From Cocos nucifera (taxonomy: Eukaryota > Streptophyta > Magnoliopsida > Arecales > Arecaceae), in assembly GCA_006176705.1 (NCBI GenBank), contig QRFJ01002303.1, positions 1 through 64,000 on the forward strand: 64,000 nt of DNA, written 5' to 3'. This document shows, piece after piece, positions 1 through 10,786 of the stretch. The position numbers and the translations under genes were made by a program. The notes below the pieces were generated by a model, which was given only the letters and a program-made list of their open reading frames with translations, ran no database searches and was not told where the DNA came from. How positions within the stretch are numbered: position 1 is the first letter of the stretch; each line of letters begins with the position of its first letter.

Positions 1-63
1 CATCATATAGTTTTTGCATCAAAAAATAATAATATTGATATGGAAAATTTTATTGAAGAAAAA

Positions 64-1240
64 TTATCGGTAGTACGTTCTTAAATTTTCTGAATTTCAT
101 GGTTGTGGGAGTGTTGTTTCTCCAAGCTCCTTCAGGCGATAAGTTTTGGACCGAACGACCTTCTCTACTTCATACAGACCTTCCTAATTCGAAATAAGCT
201 TTCCTTGATTCTGAGGTTGTGAAATAGCTGCTCGCCGAAGTACCAAGTCTCCCACTTTGAATATTCTGCCTTTGACTTTTAAGTTGTAGTAGCGAGTTAC
301 TTTTTGCTTATAGGTCGCCATCCGAACTTGAGCTTTTTTCTATTTTTCTTCCACTAAGTTGAGGTTAGCCCTTAGGTCCTGTGAGTTGCACTGCTCATTG
401 AATGCCACGACTCATGCTGATGGGAGTTTAAGTTCTATCGGGATGATAGCTTCAATTCTAAAGGCCAAAGCAAATGGAGTTTCTCCTGTCAGCAATCTTT
501 GGATAGTTCGGTAAGCCCAGAGCACATGATAGAGTTCATCTATCCATGTTCCTTTTGCCCTCTCAAGCCTTGCTTTGATATCTTGCAGCAGGGTTCTGTT
601 AGTTGCTTCGGCCTCTCCGTTTGCCTGTAGGTGAGCCATTGATGTAAAATGGTGGAAGATATTCAGATCTTTATAGAATTTGGTAAATCTCGATCCAGCA
701 AATTATAGCCCATTATCTGTTATGAGGGTTTGAGGTAGGTCAAATCTGCAAACAATTGACTTTCAGACGAAGTCCTGCACTTTCGTTTCAATTATTTTTG
801 CTAGAGGTTATGCTTCAACCCACTTTGTGAAATAGTCCATCGCCACCAAGAAGAACTTTCGTTGTCCGAATGTCGTTGGAAAAGATCCGATTATATCCAT
901 TCTCCATTGTGCAAATGGCCATGGGGTGCTCAGGAGTGTGAGTTCGGAGGCTGGCAGTCTTTGGATGTTTGCATTTCTTTGGCAGTGGTCATATTTTTTG
1001 ACATATTTCATAGAATTATGATACAAGATCGGCCAACAGTAACCCTGCCAAAGTTGTCTTTGTGATAAAGATCTGGCCCCTACATAACTTTTGCAGATTT
1101 TCTCGTGTACTTCCCATAATGCAAAATCAGCTTCTGAAGATTGGAGACATCTCAAGAGCGGTAAAGAATATGATCTTTTATATAGCTTGCCTTTGTACAG
1201 AACATATCGGGAGGCTTAGTTTCTGAGTTTTCGAGCTTCT
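64..1240 (-). pseudogene. Gyp1 integrase (broken)
   Basis: Integrase inserts element cDNA into host DNA. The zinc module (about 985-1107) has lost ligands: the second His is Tyr (HEKICKSY) and the first Cys of CX2C is Tyr (KKYDHC). The catalytic core keeps the first Asp (WRMDIIGSFP), the second Asp (LITDNG, about 700-730, followed by a stop where Gln is usual) and the Glu (NGEAEATNRTL, about 600-640). The C-terminal part (DLVLRR, EGPYEV) runs down to about 85 and ends with a natural-looking TAA at 64-66 after ENLRTYYR; the Trp before it is a TGA stop. At least four stops or frameshifts interrupt it. Family assignment is secure from the order and motifs; no chromodomain is seen. Confidence 0.9.
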
Positions 1241-1539
1241 TTCGGATTATAAGGAAGAACTCCATCTTTAAGATAGGCAACCAGTGGATCAATTCAACAT
1301 GGCTCACGGTCGATCTGCATTACAGATTGTGGTTCATCCAAACTTGGGCATTTCAGAACTTCAAAGAATACTTCCTTTGGCAGTTCGGTTGGGGCTAAAG
1401 TGGCTAGTTTAGAGAGAAGGTCGGCTCTAGTATTTTCTGCCCTTAAAATCTATTGGATGTTAAAATTGTTGAAGGCCAGAATCAAGTTCTTTACTTTCTC
1501 GAGATATTTCATCATGCTTTCCTCCCTGCTTCATAACTA

Positions 1540-2460
1540 CCGCTAACCTGTCCAACCACTAGTTGGGAATCACTGTTGACCTAGAGCCGATCTGCATCTA
1601 ACTCTTTAGCTATCTTTAATCCAGCAATCAACACTTCATATTTGGCCCCACTATTAGTTGTAGGAAATTCAAATCCCAGTGCATATTCAACGATGATCCC
1701 CTCTGGGTTAACCAAGATCAGTCCTACACCTGTACTAGAAGAGTTGGATGAGCCGTCCACATATAGGACCCAAAAATCTTCGAGAAGATCAGCTCTTTCT
1801 TCAGAGCAGCTCGACTACAATCGTGAAATGCTGGTTTCATTCTATTCAAGCTCAGCTTCATCCAGAATGGTGCATTCTATAACAAAATCTATCAATATTT
1901 GGGGACTGACGGTCGAGGTTGGTAGTTAATGTCGAATTTGGTGAGCTCAATTGCCTATTTTGCTATTCTCCCAGAGACATCTGTTCGATGGAGAACTGCC
2001 TTGATTAGTTGATCAGTAAGGAGGGTTATGGTGTGCCCCTAGAAATAAGGTCGGAGTATTCGGGCTGCAATCAGTAGAGTATAAGTTAGTTTTTCTAACT
2101 TGGTATACCTGGTCTCGGCATCTCTCAGGACCCGACTTATGTAGTAGATCGATCTCTGTACTTTCACTTCTTCTTTAACTAAGATCGCTGCCAAAGATGC
2201 TGGGGAGACTGTTAGATATTGAAATAGTTCTTCTCCAGGTTTGAGCTTGGCAAACAGGAGAGGTGAGCAAAGATAGTCCTTAAGCTCTTTAAAGGCTTGC
2301 TATCATTCGGTGGTCCAGCAGAAGTTCTTTGGTTGCTTGAGAACTTAAAAAAAGGGCATGCATCGCTCGACCAACCTTAAGACAAAGCAGTTCAAGGCTG
2401 CCACCTTTCCAGTCAGGTGCTAAACTTTTTTGATCGATTTAGGGGCCGTCATCTCTTGAA
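1540..2460 (-). pseudogene. Gyp1 RNase H and RT connection (broken)
   Basis: RNase H degrades the RNA strand of the RNA-DNA hybrid during reverse transcription. Read from about 1780 downward, one frame gives YVDGSS, then GAKYEVL, then NSDSQLVVGQ near 1575, which supply the Asp-Glu-Asp catalytic set. The stretch 1930-2460 holds the RT thumb/connection with motifs such as YYISRVLRDAETRYTKLEK, cut by several stops. Frames change between these blocks, so no continuous protein is possible. Plus-strand reading frames over 1642-1929 are shadows of this domain. Confidence 0.8.
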
Positions 2461-2464
2461 TGGC

Positions 2465-3178
2465 TCAAATCTTCTTCAGATTTACTTCAATCCAGCACCA
2501 TGACACCATGAACCCTAAGAATTTTCCTGAAGTCACACCAAAGGCGCATTTGATTGGGTTCAACTTCATCTTATATTTTCGAAGGATATCAAAGGTATTC
2601 TCAAGGTCGGTAATATGATTTATTGAAGTTCGGCTCTTGACAAGCATTTTATTTACATACACTTCCATATTACGATCGATTTGCTCCTTAAAGATCTTAT
2701 TGACTAGGCGCTGGTATGTTGCTCCTACATTTTTGAGTCCAGAAGACATAATCTTATAATAGTAAAGATCATGGTCAGTAATAAAAGCAGTTTTCTTCTC
2801 ATCCTCTAGCAGCATCCATATTTGATTATAGCCGAAGAAGGCATCCATGAAAGTGAGGAGCTCGTGGTCCAAAGTTGCATCCACCAGCTGATCAATTTTG
2901 GGCAGAGGGTAGCTGTCTTTTGGGCAAGCTTTGTTCAATTTTTTGAAATCTATGCACATTCTCTATTTGCCGTTTGCCATTTTGACGAGTACAACATTGG
3001 AGACCCAGTTCGGATAGTTGACTTCTTGGATGAATCTAGCCTTAAGAAGCTTGTCAACTTCTTCTGCAATTTCCTTCTGCCTCTCTAGGGCATGGCTCTG
3101 CATCTTTTCTTTCATTAGCCGATGTTTTGGATCAATAGCCAAATGATGCTCCATGACTTCCGCATTGATTCTTAGCAT
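2465..3178 (-). pseudogene. Gyp1 reverse transcriptase (catalytic motif lost)
   Basis: The fingers/palm part of a gypsy RT, in two frames divided by a stop near 2960. Upstream frame (2963-3178): HALERQKEIAEEVDKLL, FIQEVNYPNWVSNVVLVK. Downstream frame (2465-2959): CIDFKKLNKACPKDSYPLP, the FMDAFFGYNQI block with its Asp, then YVNKMLVKS at the place of the usual YVDDMLVKS. Both catalytic aspartates of that motif are therefore changed (Asp to Asn, Asp to Lys), and the enzyme cannot be active. The Gly-Phe of the expected PFGLKN block reads SGLKN. Confidence 0.93.
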
Positions 3179-3589
3179 GTCCGTGGGGACCAGACAAAAA
3201 CATCTACATTTCTTTGAAGAAATTCGAGGAGCTACTCTTGTATCCCATCAGCTAGATTGGAACCAATCTGTACCATGTGCTCCATATTTTCATCATTCAG
3301 AGAAACTAAGATAAGATCTTCCATCAATTCTCCTCTTTCTTTCACGAGGTCCTCCTGGACATCTAACCCGTCGATAGGATAAGGGTCAGACTATTCTTCC
3401 TTTTGCAGGATAATTGAGTAGTAGTGCCTTGCCAGAGCTTGATCTCTCCTGACCTCTCCGAACCTGTAACTTTTTGAAAACTTCATCTTCAAATGATAAG
3501 TTGACACCACCGTCTGAAGTGCATTTAGACCTGGTCAGCCGAGAATTGCATTGTAAGCAGAGGAAGCCTTTACTACCAAAAAATTCACC
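3179..3589 (-). other. Gyp1 protease-RT linker
   Basis: Decayed polyprotein sequence between protease and RT. Short in-frame pieces such as LNYPAKGRIV and DTRVAPRISSKK can be read on the minus strand, but stops and frame changes are dense. I see no separate gene. Confidence 0.6.
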
Positions 3590-3830
3590 TGCGCTCTAGA
3601 TTATCTTGGATATAGCCACAGCTAGAGCTATTACACCTTTAACTGGTACTACAGCACTAGCGAAGTTTACTAGTGGAGAGTTTATTGGTCCAAGTCGACT
3701 ATTAGATATTGACATTTTGGAGAAAGCATCATAAAACAAGACATCAGCCAAACTTTCATTATCAATTAGGATGTGACGTACATCATAGTCTGCTATATTT
3801 AAAAAGATTACAACCACATCACTATGCGAG
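3590..3830 (-). pseudogene. Gyp1 aspartic protease (active site changed)
   Basis: Retropepsin-like domain that would cleave the polyprotein. Read on the minus strand: FLNIADYDVRHILIDNESLAD followed by VLFYDAFSKM and PLVNFASAVVPVKGVI. In this gypsy group the site usually reads DNGSSAD; here the Gly is Glu and the second Ser is Leu, both of which should abolish catalysis. It lies between the gag zinc region and the RT, as expected for Ty3/gypsy. Confidence 0.82.
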
Positions 3831-3976
3831 AATTGTACTTTTCATGCATCTGCCTTAGTGAAGGTTATGGGTTCTTCAGTCCTCCATTTTTTAACTGATC
3901 CCTCATATCCACTGGCCTCTTCTTATCGAAATCCTCTAGAGATAGTGTTGATGATGCCGAGAGGCGGTCGATCTTC

Positions 3977-5486
3977 TTATTGTTCCTTCCTCCTTGGTGG
4001 CTCTGGCTGCGACAGTGCCCTCGACTGATCTTCTCTTACTTCAGGTCGGCATCTAAGGAATCGACCCAGTCGGCCTCTTCTGATGAGCTCCTCGATCTCG
4101 TCTTGGAGTTGAATGCATTCTTTAGTATCATGGCCGTCATCATGATGGTAGAGGCAGTACATATTAGGATTGCATTTGTCGGGATGAGTGCGCATCCTTT
4201 CAAGCCTCGATAGTTGCTCCTTGATCTCCATCAATACATGCATTTTTGGAGCATTAAGGGGGCCATAGTTGTGAAACCTTCTAAGGGGAGAACTTCTTCG
4301 TGCCCTTCTATTGGGGTTTCTTTGATGATGAGCTTGAGGAGGAGTTCGGGCTCAGTTGCACTTGTGGGGAGTACATGATAATGGCCGAACTTCATTCGAC
4401 CCTCCATCAGCTATGAGCTTATTAGGCTCATCCGTCTGTGCTCTCCTATGGCTTTCTCATCCTTCAACTTGAAGGTATCTTTCACTCGGGCATATCCTTC
4501 AGTCCGAGCTAGCAGATCAATAAAGTTTCTGAGATACTTTTTCTCTAGGGAGAATAGCAAATTATTCTTTTGAAGGCCATCCTTTAGTGCGGCCACTGCA
4601 ATAAACTGATCCAGGTTCCAAACTTTCAATGTGGCAGCATTGAAGTGATTGACATAAGCCCGAATAGACTTCCCTTCCTTCTGCTTGATGTTGATGAGGG
4701 AGTTTGAACCTCTCCGATGATGCCGACTGCTAATAAAATGAGCCACAAATTGATGGCTCATCTGGTCAAAAGAGAAGATCATACTTGACTTCAAGTTAAG
4801 TATCAGTTTCTTGTTGCTCCCTTCAAGGTAGATCGGAAAGCTCAGCATAAGATGGCGTCTGGTGTACCATGGAGCAGCATCATGATCCGGAAGGCCTCTA
4901 GGTGATTGATTGGATTAAAGGTTCCATCATAGCTTTCAAATTAGGAAAGCTTGAAGTTCGGCGAAATGGGCTCTTACATAATTTGGAAAGACAAAGGGGG
5001 ATCGATGCAGACGTGGCCATGATGAGCCAGGGCGACGTGGTGGAGTTCCTCAATTCGTCGATCTATCTCTTGTAGTTTCTAATCAAGGACGTCATCTCAA
5101 TCACAGATCTTGGAAGGCTTCTGACTATAGATGGGGAAGGTCACTTTCAAAGAAGAATCATGATCTGAATAAGGATCCTCTGCTCTCTATTTTTCCTTCC
5201 CAGGGGCGATGGGTATGCTAGCTCAAGTGTGTCTCCTTGGAATTGATTCTTGACATCCTAATGGTGGATCTTCTGGTGGAAATGCCGCCAAGGGTTGTTG
5301 CATAGCCTGCACCATTTTGGCGAGGCCCTGAACCTACTACATTAGCAGGTTAAACTGCTCTGGATCTACTATGGCCGTCGATGGAGGAGGAGGTTGAAGC
5401 ACCGACGATGGAGCGAGAATGGATGGATCTAGCCTAGATCTGATGGCAGAAGCGATAGATCTCTAGGTAGTCTTCTTTGGAGGCAT
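3977..5486 (-). pseudogene. Gyp1 gag (capsid and zinc-knuckle region, broken)
   Basis: Structural protein of the virus-like particle. The start is taken as the ATG at 5486-5484 (MPPKK...), just below the leader and primer site. Capsid core at 4411-4848 contains MIFSFDQMSHQFVAHFISS, INIKQKEGKSIRAYVNHFN and LKDGLQ, typical of plant Retrotrans_gag. A C-terminal block at 3977-4243 has the CX2H...GHDTKEC knuckle-like motif followed by LQDEIEELIRRGRL, common in this gypsy group. Stops occur soon after the start (about 5465) and between 4849 and 5400, and the capsid and knuckle blocks are in different frames. Confidence 0.88.
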
Positions 5487-5605
5487 TTCTTGAGATTGAG
5501 GGAGAGGAAGGAGATGAACCTTGAAGAAGAAGATCCACAGGATCAACTGAGCACTCCTTTAAGAATAAGAGTTTATAAATAGGGCCCTTCCTCTAGCGCC
5601 AATCC
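5487..5605 (-). promoter_or_regulatory. Gyp1 leader with primer-binding-site-like sequence
   Basis: Between the LTR end (5606) and the gag ATG. Complement of 5586-5601 reads TGGCGCTAGAGGAAGG, starting a few bases from the LTR end where the tRNA primer site belongs; the TGGCGC start is usual in plant gypsy elements. I cannot name the tRNA with confidence. Confidence 0.65.
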
Positions 5606-5837
5606 TGTTGGTGTAGAATCTGGTTGATGCTGGATCGAGCTGGAGTTGAGGAAGAAGAGGTCGCCGTAGATGACCTACGAAATAAAGTCTCATCCGAAGT
5701 CAGTGGTGGTGGCTTTGGTAGGACCCTCTAACAATCAAGTCAGCTCTTCTAGCCAACAAAAATAGAGTGCTTAGGAAAGAATTCAGTAGAGTTTTGGAAA
5801 GGAGAAGAGAGTTTAGAGAAAATGTATCTAAGAGGTC

Positions 5838-5846
5838 CCTTTTATA
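5838..5846 (-). promoter_or_regulatory. Gyp1 LTR TATA box
   Basis: Complement reads TATAAAAGG, a consensus TATA box. It lies about 235 bp before the LTR 3' end, which would put transcription start near 5810 and leave about 200 bp of R-U5. Position and sequence support it; no transcript evidence is available. Confidence 0.65.
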
Positions 5847-6224
5847 GACGAAGCATGTAACAAACTTGAAAGTGATAGCTGTAATCATTGGGTAGTGGGC
5901 TGCTCAGGGCCACATGGAGTTTGTTAAGGAGAGTAGTGTCCGTTGTCGTGACGTGCTCGTTTGTTGGGATTTAATAGTCGAAGTTCAGAAGAAGCAGGCA
6001 TTGGTTGGCAAAGAGCTTTGACATATATCAATTTTAGAGGAGTTCGGACTCCTCTAAGTTATTTATGAGTGAGTTTATTCATACCGTGTAGAGAGCTATA
6101 TAGATTAAAAGGGGTTTAATTGAAAGAAATCACCTAGAGGGAAGACGACTAGAGGGGATCATCTGGGAGGAATGCTAGTTGAAATCTGTAAGTAATCCAT
6201 TAGAGAAATCTGGATGGAGTTCGA

Positions 6225-6655
6225 TTGATCGAGAAGTTTGGCTATAAGAGAAGTTTGGAAGGAGTTTAACTAATGGAGAAGTCTGGAAGGAGTCCGACTG
6301 ATGGAGAAGACCGGCTGAAGAAGAAGTCTGAGAGGAGTTTGGCTGAAGGAGAAGTCCGACTGATGGCGAAGTTTGGCTGAAGGAGAAGTCCTGGAGGAAT
6401 TCGACTGATAGAGAAGTCCGACTGTAAGAGAAGTTTGGGAGGAGTTCGGCTGAAGGAGAAGTCTGGAAGGAGTTCGACTGAAGAAAAAGTCCGAAAGGAG
6501 TCCGACTGATGGAGAAGTCTGGCTGAAGGAGAAGTACAAGAGGAGTTCATTTGATAGAGAAGTCTGGGAGGAGTTCAACTGATGGAGAAGTCTGAGAAAA
6601 GTTTGACTAATGGAGAAGTCCGAAAGAAATTCGATTGGCGGAGAAGTGGCGATTG
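6225..6655. repeat. Minisatellite inside the Gyp1 LTR (U3)
   Basis: About 18 degenerate tandem copies built around GGAGAAGTCYG, alternating with GGAGTTCGACTGA-type segments. Spacing between GAGAAGT cores alternates between about 17-18 and 25-29 bp. The array lies in U3 upstream of the TATA box. It lacks stops on the minus strand, so long Ser/Leu/Phe-rich frames appear there in two registers; these are by-products of the repeat and not genes. Confidence 0.85.
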
Positions 6656-6733
6656 AAGCTCTTCTGCGATTACAAATTACACTTGGCTAAGCATTAGACC
6701 GAACTTCGACGGGAGCGGGGTTTACCCCCGACA

Positions 6734-8031
6734 CAAATTAAATCAAAATTAATTCAACCCAATTAAAATAGATCTTAGTCCAACTAAGATAATAACTAAA
6801 TTAAATTAAATTAGATTTAACTCTAATTTATTTTTTAATTAAATTAGAGATTGGATTCATATAACTCCTAATTGAACTAAGACTATTTCTTCCTTGCAAT
6901 TGGCTCATCCAATAAACCAATTGGACTCGATCCAATCAAATCTAAACTAATTTTAATTAAATCATATTTAATTAGACTTAATCTTAGCCCTTTGGCTGAA
7001 TCAAGTTAAGATAATTAGCAATTCAATTGCTAATCAATCCTCCTACAACACTTGCACTAGGTTAAATATCAATCGTATTGATTGTTTAACCATAGAATGA
7101 TTCTTAATCACCGATCGACCATCTGATAAGATTGAGAAATTTTATATGTGTGATTCCATAGGTTTGAACCTAAGTCAAAAAAAATTTTGTACCAATCAAA
7201 GTGACCATCTAGCAATGATATCCGATGATCGGATCGATTGAATATATCAAGAAATATTTTTTAGAACCCATGTGGATATAGTTTTCATATAATTCATCCC
7301 CTTGACCAAAATGTTCGTAGGATACTTTAGAGTTTAATTGTTCACCCTGATTAGGTCATCCACATTGTATCTCAAAATATCAAATCCATCTTATGGATTA
7401 CCCAGGCTAAGATTTTGCTATATTGAAATACAGTGATGCATTCTTCTCCAACTCTTGTAGTCAATCCCATCGTAATCACTCACCAACATTGCAAGTACTT
7501 GACTGTGCCTAAAAATCTTTCATTACTAAATTAAAAATTTAGTTAGTCTAGTACCAAAGTATAGTGAGTTGCTTATAAGTCACTATGGTGATCTCAGGTC
7601 TACAAAATACTTATACCTATATCTGATCAGAGCAATTCTCGATAGTAGAATGCTTTGGAGTTGGTCACGTTCAGAGACAATGTAACCTTACATCTCACTT
7701 GTATACCATACTAGTATCTCCGCACTCCTTGGTTAAGAGGATAACGAACCTATATGGCACACAATAACCTATACTCGATAAATGCTGTCATCCTAATTAA
7801 TAATGTATCATTTGATCGTGAACTGTTTAAGGACTAATCGATAAATCCTCTCCTTATCAAAACTAAATAGTCCTAAGGACTTCATCACAATAATGAAGTT
7901 CATTAAAAGTATAGACTTTATGCTAAAAAATATCAAAATATTTATTTTATTTATTAATAAATTAATTATAATTATAAGGTAGCTCAACTATTAACAGGCT
8001 AACGACTGGGTTTGGGACATATTTTCTAATA
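6734..8031 (-). repeat. F1-a 3' LTR (proximal 1.3 kb; rest beyond Gyp1)
   Basis: Minus-strand F1 LTR, alignable by eye to the complete F1 LTR at 36566-39008. It starts next to the polypurine tract at 8032 (first bases TATTAG for TGTTGG) and runs left to the Gyp1 boundary, where sequence equals F1 position about 37867. The remaining roughly 1.1 kb would lie left of Gyp1, outside the window. The portion 7199-8031 is repeated at 13494-14328. Confidence 0.85.
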
Positions 8032-8059
8032 ACTCCCACTTGTCCCAAAACCACTCGTC

Positions 8060-8604
8060 ATGGTATCTAATACCCATGTTCGACTTGTGGTCATCGAACT
8101 CTTTTATTGCCAAGGCTTTAGTGAAGGGGTCGACCAAGTTCTCCTTTTCATCAATTTTCTAAAGATCAACGTCACCTCGATCCATGATCTCATAGACTAG
8201 GTGGTAGTGGTGCAGCATGTGCTTCATCTTCTAGTGTACCTTCGATTTCTTTGCCTGAGCAATGGCACCAGTGCTGTTATAATATAGTAGAACTAGACCA
8301 ACAAGGGAGGTTACTTTGAGGTTGATGAAGAATTTTTTTAGCCACACAGCTTTCTTCATGGTATCTGATGCTATGATGTACTCCACCTCACAAATAGAGT
8401 CAGTCATAGTATGCTGCTTAGAACTCTTCCAGGAGATGGCTCCACTATTTAGGATAAAGATATAACCCGACACGCTTCTGTTGTCATCATGGTTAGATTG
8501 AAAGCGAAGTTAGTAAACCTCATAAGTTTTAGATCTAACTCATCATAAACCAACCATTGGTCCTTAGTATTTCTTAAATACTTAAGGATAGATTTCACCA
8601 CTTT
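8060..8604 (-). pseudogene. F1-a RNase H, contig copy 1 (broken)
   Basis: Copia RNase H at the pol C-terminus. Visible blocks: SGYIFILNSGAISWKSSKQ, then DSICEVEYIIASD carrying the catalytic Glu, then YYNSTGAIAQAKKSK, where the usual YCDSTGAIAQ has lost the catalytic Asp (to Asn). Frame continuity with the RT upstream is broken near 8500-8600. A polypurine tract (complement of 8032-8042, AAGTGGGAGT) follows and sits next to the LTR. Confidence 0.85.
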
Positions 8605-9549
8605 TCAGTGATTCTCTCCTAGATCAGATTGGTATCTACTCACTACTTCTAGTGAGTATGCCACATCTGATCTCGTACATGTCATGGTGTACATGATAGA
8701 TCTCACTATCAAAGCATATAGGATTGTACTCATATACTCTCTCTCTTCAGTTGTTGGATAATCCTTCTTGGAGAGAAAAATTTCATGGCCTATTGGAAGA
8801 TAGCCTTTTTTGGAATTTTTCATGCTGAACCTCTTCAGCATAGTTTCTATGTACGTTGATTGGGATAACCCAAGCATCCTCTTAGACCTATCCTGATAGA
8901 TTTTCATCCCTAGGATATAAAATACTTCACCCAAGTCCTTCATGGAGAATTGAGATGATAACCATACTTTTATTCCTTGTAGTGCAGGGATTTTATTTTT
9001 GATCAAGAGAATGTCATCCATGCATAAGATAAGGAATACCATTGTCGGACCATTTATCCATTTATAAATGTAAGATTCTTCTTCATTCTTAACGAAGCCA
9101 TATATTTTGATCACCTTATCAAAATGCATGTTCCAACCTCGAGGTACTTGCTTCAATCCATAAATAGATCTTTGAAGCTTGCATACCTTGGATTCATTTG
9201 TAGATGTGAACCCCTCAGGCGATATCATATACACCTCTTTGGTCAACTCTTCATTCAGAAAAGCTATCTTCACATCCATTTGCCAGATCTTATAATCCAG
9301 ATAGACAGCTATCTTAAGCATTATCCAAATGGATTTGAGCATTGCCATAGGGGAGAACATCTCATCATAGTCAATACTATAACATTGATGGTACTCCTTG
9401 GCAACCAAACGGACATTATAGATGACCTTTCCATCTATGTCCCTCTTTCTTTTGATGATCCACTTACACCAAATGGGTTTAACCCCTTTAGGTGGGTCAA
9501 CCAATCTCCATACATCATTGACCTTCATGAACTCCATTTTGAATTTCAT
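8605..9549 (-). pseudogene. F1-a reverse transcriptase, contig copy 1 (longest open frame of the window)
   Basis: An uninterrupted 314-codon stretch of copia RT, although the polyprotein around it is broken. Motifs in order: VNDVWRLVDPPKGVKPI, CKWIIKRKR, RLVAKEYHQCYSIDYDE, FSPMAMLKSIWI, IWQMDVKIAFLN (first catalytic Asp), FLILCMDDILLI (complement of 9013-9024, CMDD replacing YVDD but both Asp kept), SMKDLGEVFYILGMKIY and TCTRSDVAYSLEVVSRYQSD. The same region at 14880-15850 is split by single-base indels, so openness here is not evidence of function. Confidence 0.9.
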
Positions 9550-9639
9550 GACCTCAATCTATTTTCCAGATCAGATCTCTGCATTGCATCCATATAGATG
9601 ACCGGATCCTCATCATTCTCATCGAGTTCGATGAGACCA

Positions 9640-10786
9640 CCATCCTGAAACAACCAAAGTATATGTCCGATGCGGTACTCTATCGAATCGTCTTAATGAA
9701 GCAGGTGCACTGGGCTCCGAATTTGATCTAATCAAATATGATTCAAATTCAGCTACTGGTGTCGATCTTTCTACCTATTGAACTTCGTAAAGTTCAACCT
9801 TAGAGGCAACAGTACCTTCAGTAAGAAACTTCTTTTCTAAAATGATTGCCTTAAGACTGACGAATACTTTTTGTTCAACAGCATGGTAGAAAATATATTC
9901 TTTGGTCTCTTTTGGGTACCCTATAAATATGCACTTGTCAGACCTAGGGCCAAGTTTATCTATGATTAACCAATTCATATAAGCCCGGCAACCCCAGATC
10001 CTAAGGTGTGAGAGTACTGGCTTACATTCTATCCATATCTCATATAGAGTTTTAATTACATACTTACTTAAAATCTTATTTAACAAATAGTAAGTTGATT
10101 CGAGTGCATATCCCCAAAACGATATCAGCAAGCTGGTGAAACCCATCATGAATCAGACCATGTCTAACAGAGTTCAATTTCTTCTTTCAGACATATCATT
10201 ATGCTGTAGTATTTTTGGAGAAGTCCATTGGGAAAGAATCCCATTCTCTCCTAAATATGCGAAAAATGCACTAGAATGGTATTCCCCTTCTCGATTAGAT
10301 CGAAGATTTTTAACACTCTTTCTAGTTTATTTTTCTACTTTACTTCAAAATCATTTGAACATTTCAAATGAATCCAACTTATGTTTCATCAAATATAAAT
10401 ATCCACACCTGGACAGATAATCTGTGAAATTAATGAAGTGGAGATATCCACCTGTGGCACTAATGCTCATAGGTCTACATACATCAGTATGTATTAGACC
10501 TAAGAGCTTAGCAGCTCTCTCATCTTTTTCAGTAAAAGGTGACTTGGTCATTTTTTTCAAGAAGACAAGATTTGCAGGTTGAAAGTGATTCACAATCACT
10601 GACTTCAAGAATTTCTTCTTGAGTCAACCTATTTATCCTATTCTTGTTGATGTGACCTAGCCTATAATATCATAAGTAGATATTAGACATACTATATAAT
10701 CTAGAATGCTTGCAAGTAGAATAGACTGCACTAATAGGTTGTGATAGCATGTACACACCATTGTTCAAATATCCATAGAATATAGT
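9640..10786 (-). pseudogene. F1-a integrase, contig copy 1 (broken, interrupted by F2-a)
   Basis: Copia integrase, read from 10786 down. Pieces: KMTKSPFTEKDERAAKLLGL, IHTDVCRPMS (first catalytic Asp), SRCGYLYLMKHK at 10351-10608; then MMGFTSLLISFWGYALEST, NKILSKYVIKTLYEIW, SHLRIWGCRAY, IFIGYPKETKEYIFYH at 9775-10149. The segment between holds the second Asp and Glu region in other frames. At 10787 the reading is cut by an F2-a LTR; the missing upstream part (gag, protease) resumes at 45387. Bases 10782-10786 (atagt) are the target duplication. Confidence 0.87.

Larger units (their letters stand above)
1..6733 (-). mobile_element. Gyp1: Ty3/gypsy LTR retrotransposon, truncated by window edge
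   Basis: Reading on the minus strand from 6733: 5' LTR, primer site, gag, protease, reverse transcriptase, RNase H, integrase. That RT-RNase H-IN order defines Ty3/gypsy. The 3' LTR must lie left of base 1. All domains carry stops or frameshifts, so the copy is dead. The right flank (from 6734) is F1-a LTR sequence, so Gyp1 appears to have landed inside the F1-a 3' LTR; the matching left flank and target duplication are outside the window. The Retand-like/chromodomain-free type is suggested by the integrase tail but not proved. Confidence 0.93.
5606..6733 (-). repeat. Gyp1 5' LTR
   Basis: About 1128 bp. On the minus strand it begins TGTCGGGGGTAAACCCCG, a classic gypsy LTR start with a GGGGTAAACCCC inverted repeat, and ends CTACACCAACA before the primer site. 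It contains a TATA box and a large internal minisatellite. Boundaries come from the TG...CA ends and from where F1 LTR sequence resumes at 6734. Confidence 0.85.

Noticed and set aside
862..1929. Plus-strand frames over the Gyp1 integrase and RNase H
   Set aside because: Antisense of recognisable gypsy domains.
6095..6110. TATA-like GCTATATAG in the Gyp1 LTR
   Set aside because: Weaker than TATAAAAGG at 5838-5846 and too far from the LTR end.
6266..6578. Two overlapping Ser/Leu/Phe-rich minus-strand reading frames of 94 and 102 codons
   Set aside because: They are the LTR minisatellite read in two registers; no start context, no domain, and the same repeat gives both.
9124..9597. 157-codon plus-strand reading frame (and its shorter equivalents at 15424-15898)
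   Set aside because: Exact antisense of the F1-a RT, which is recognisable on the other strand; a shadow.
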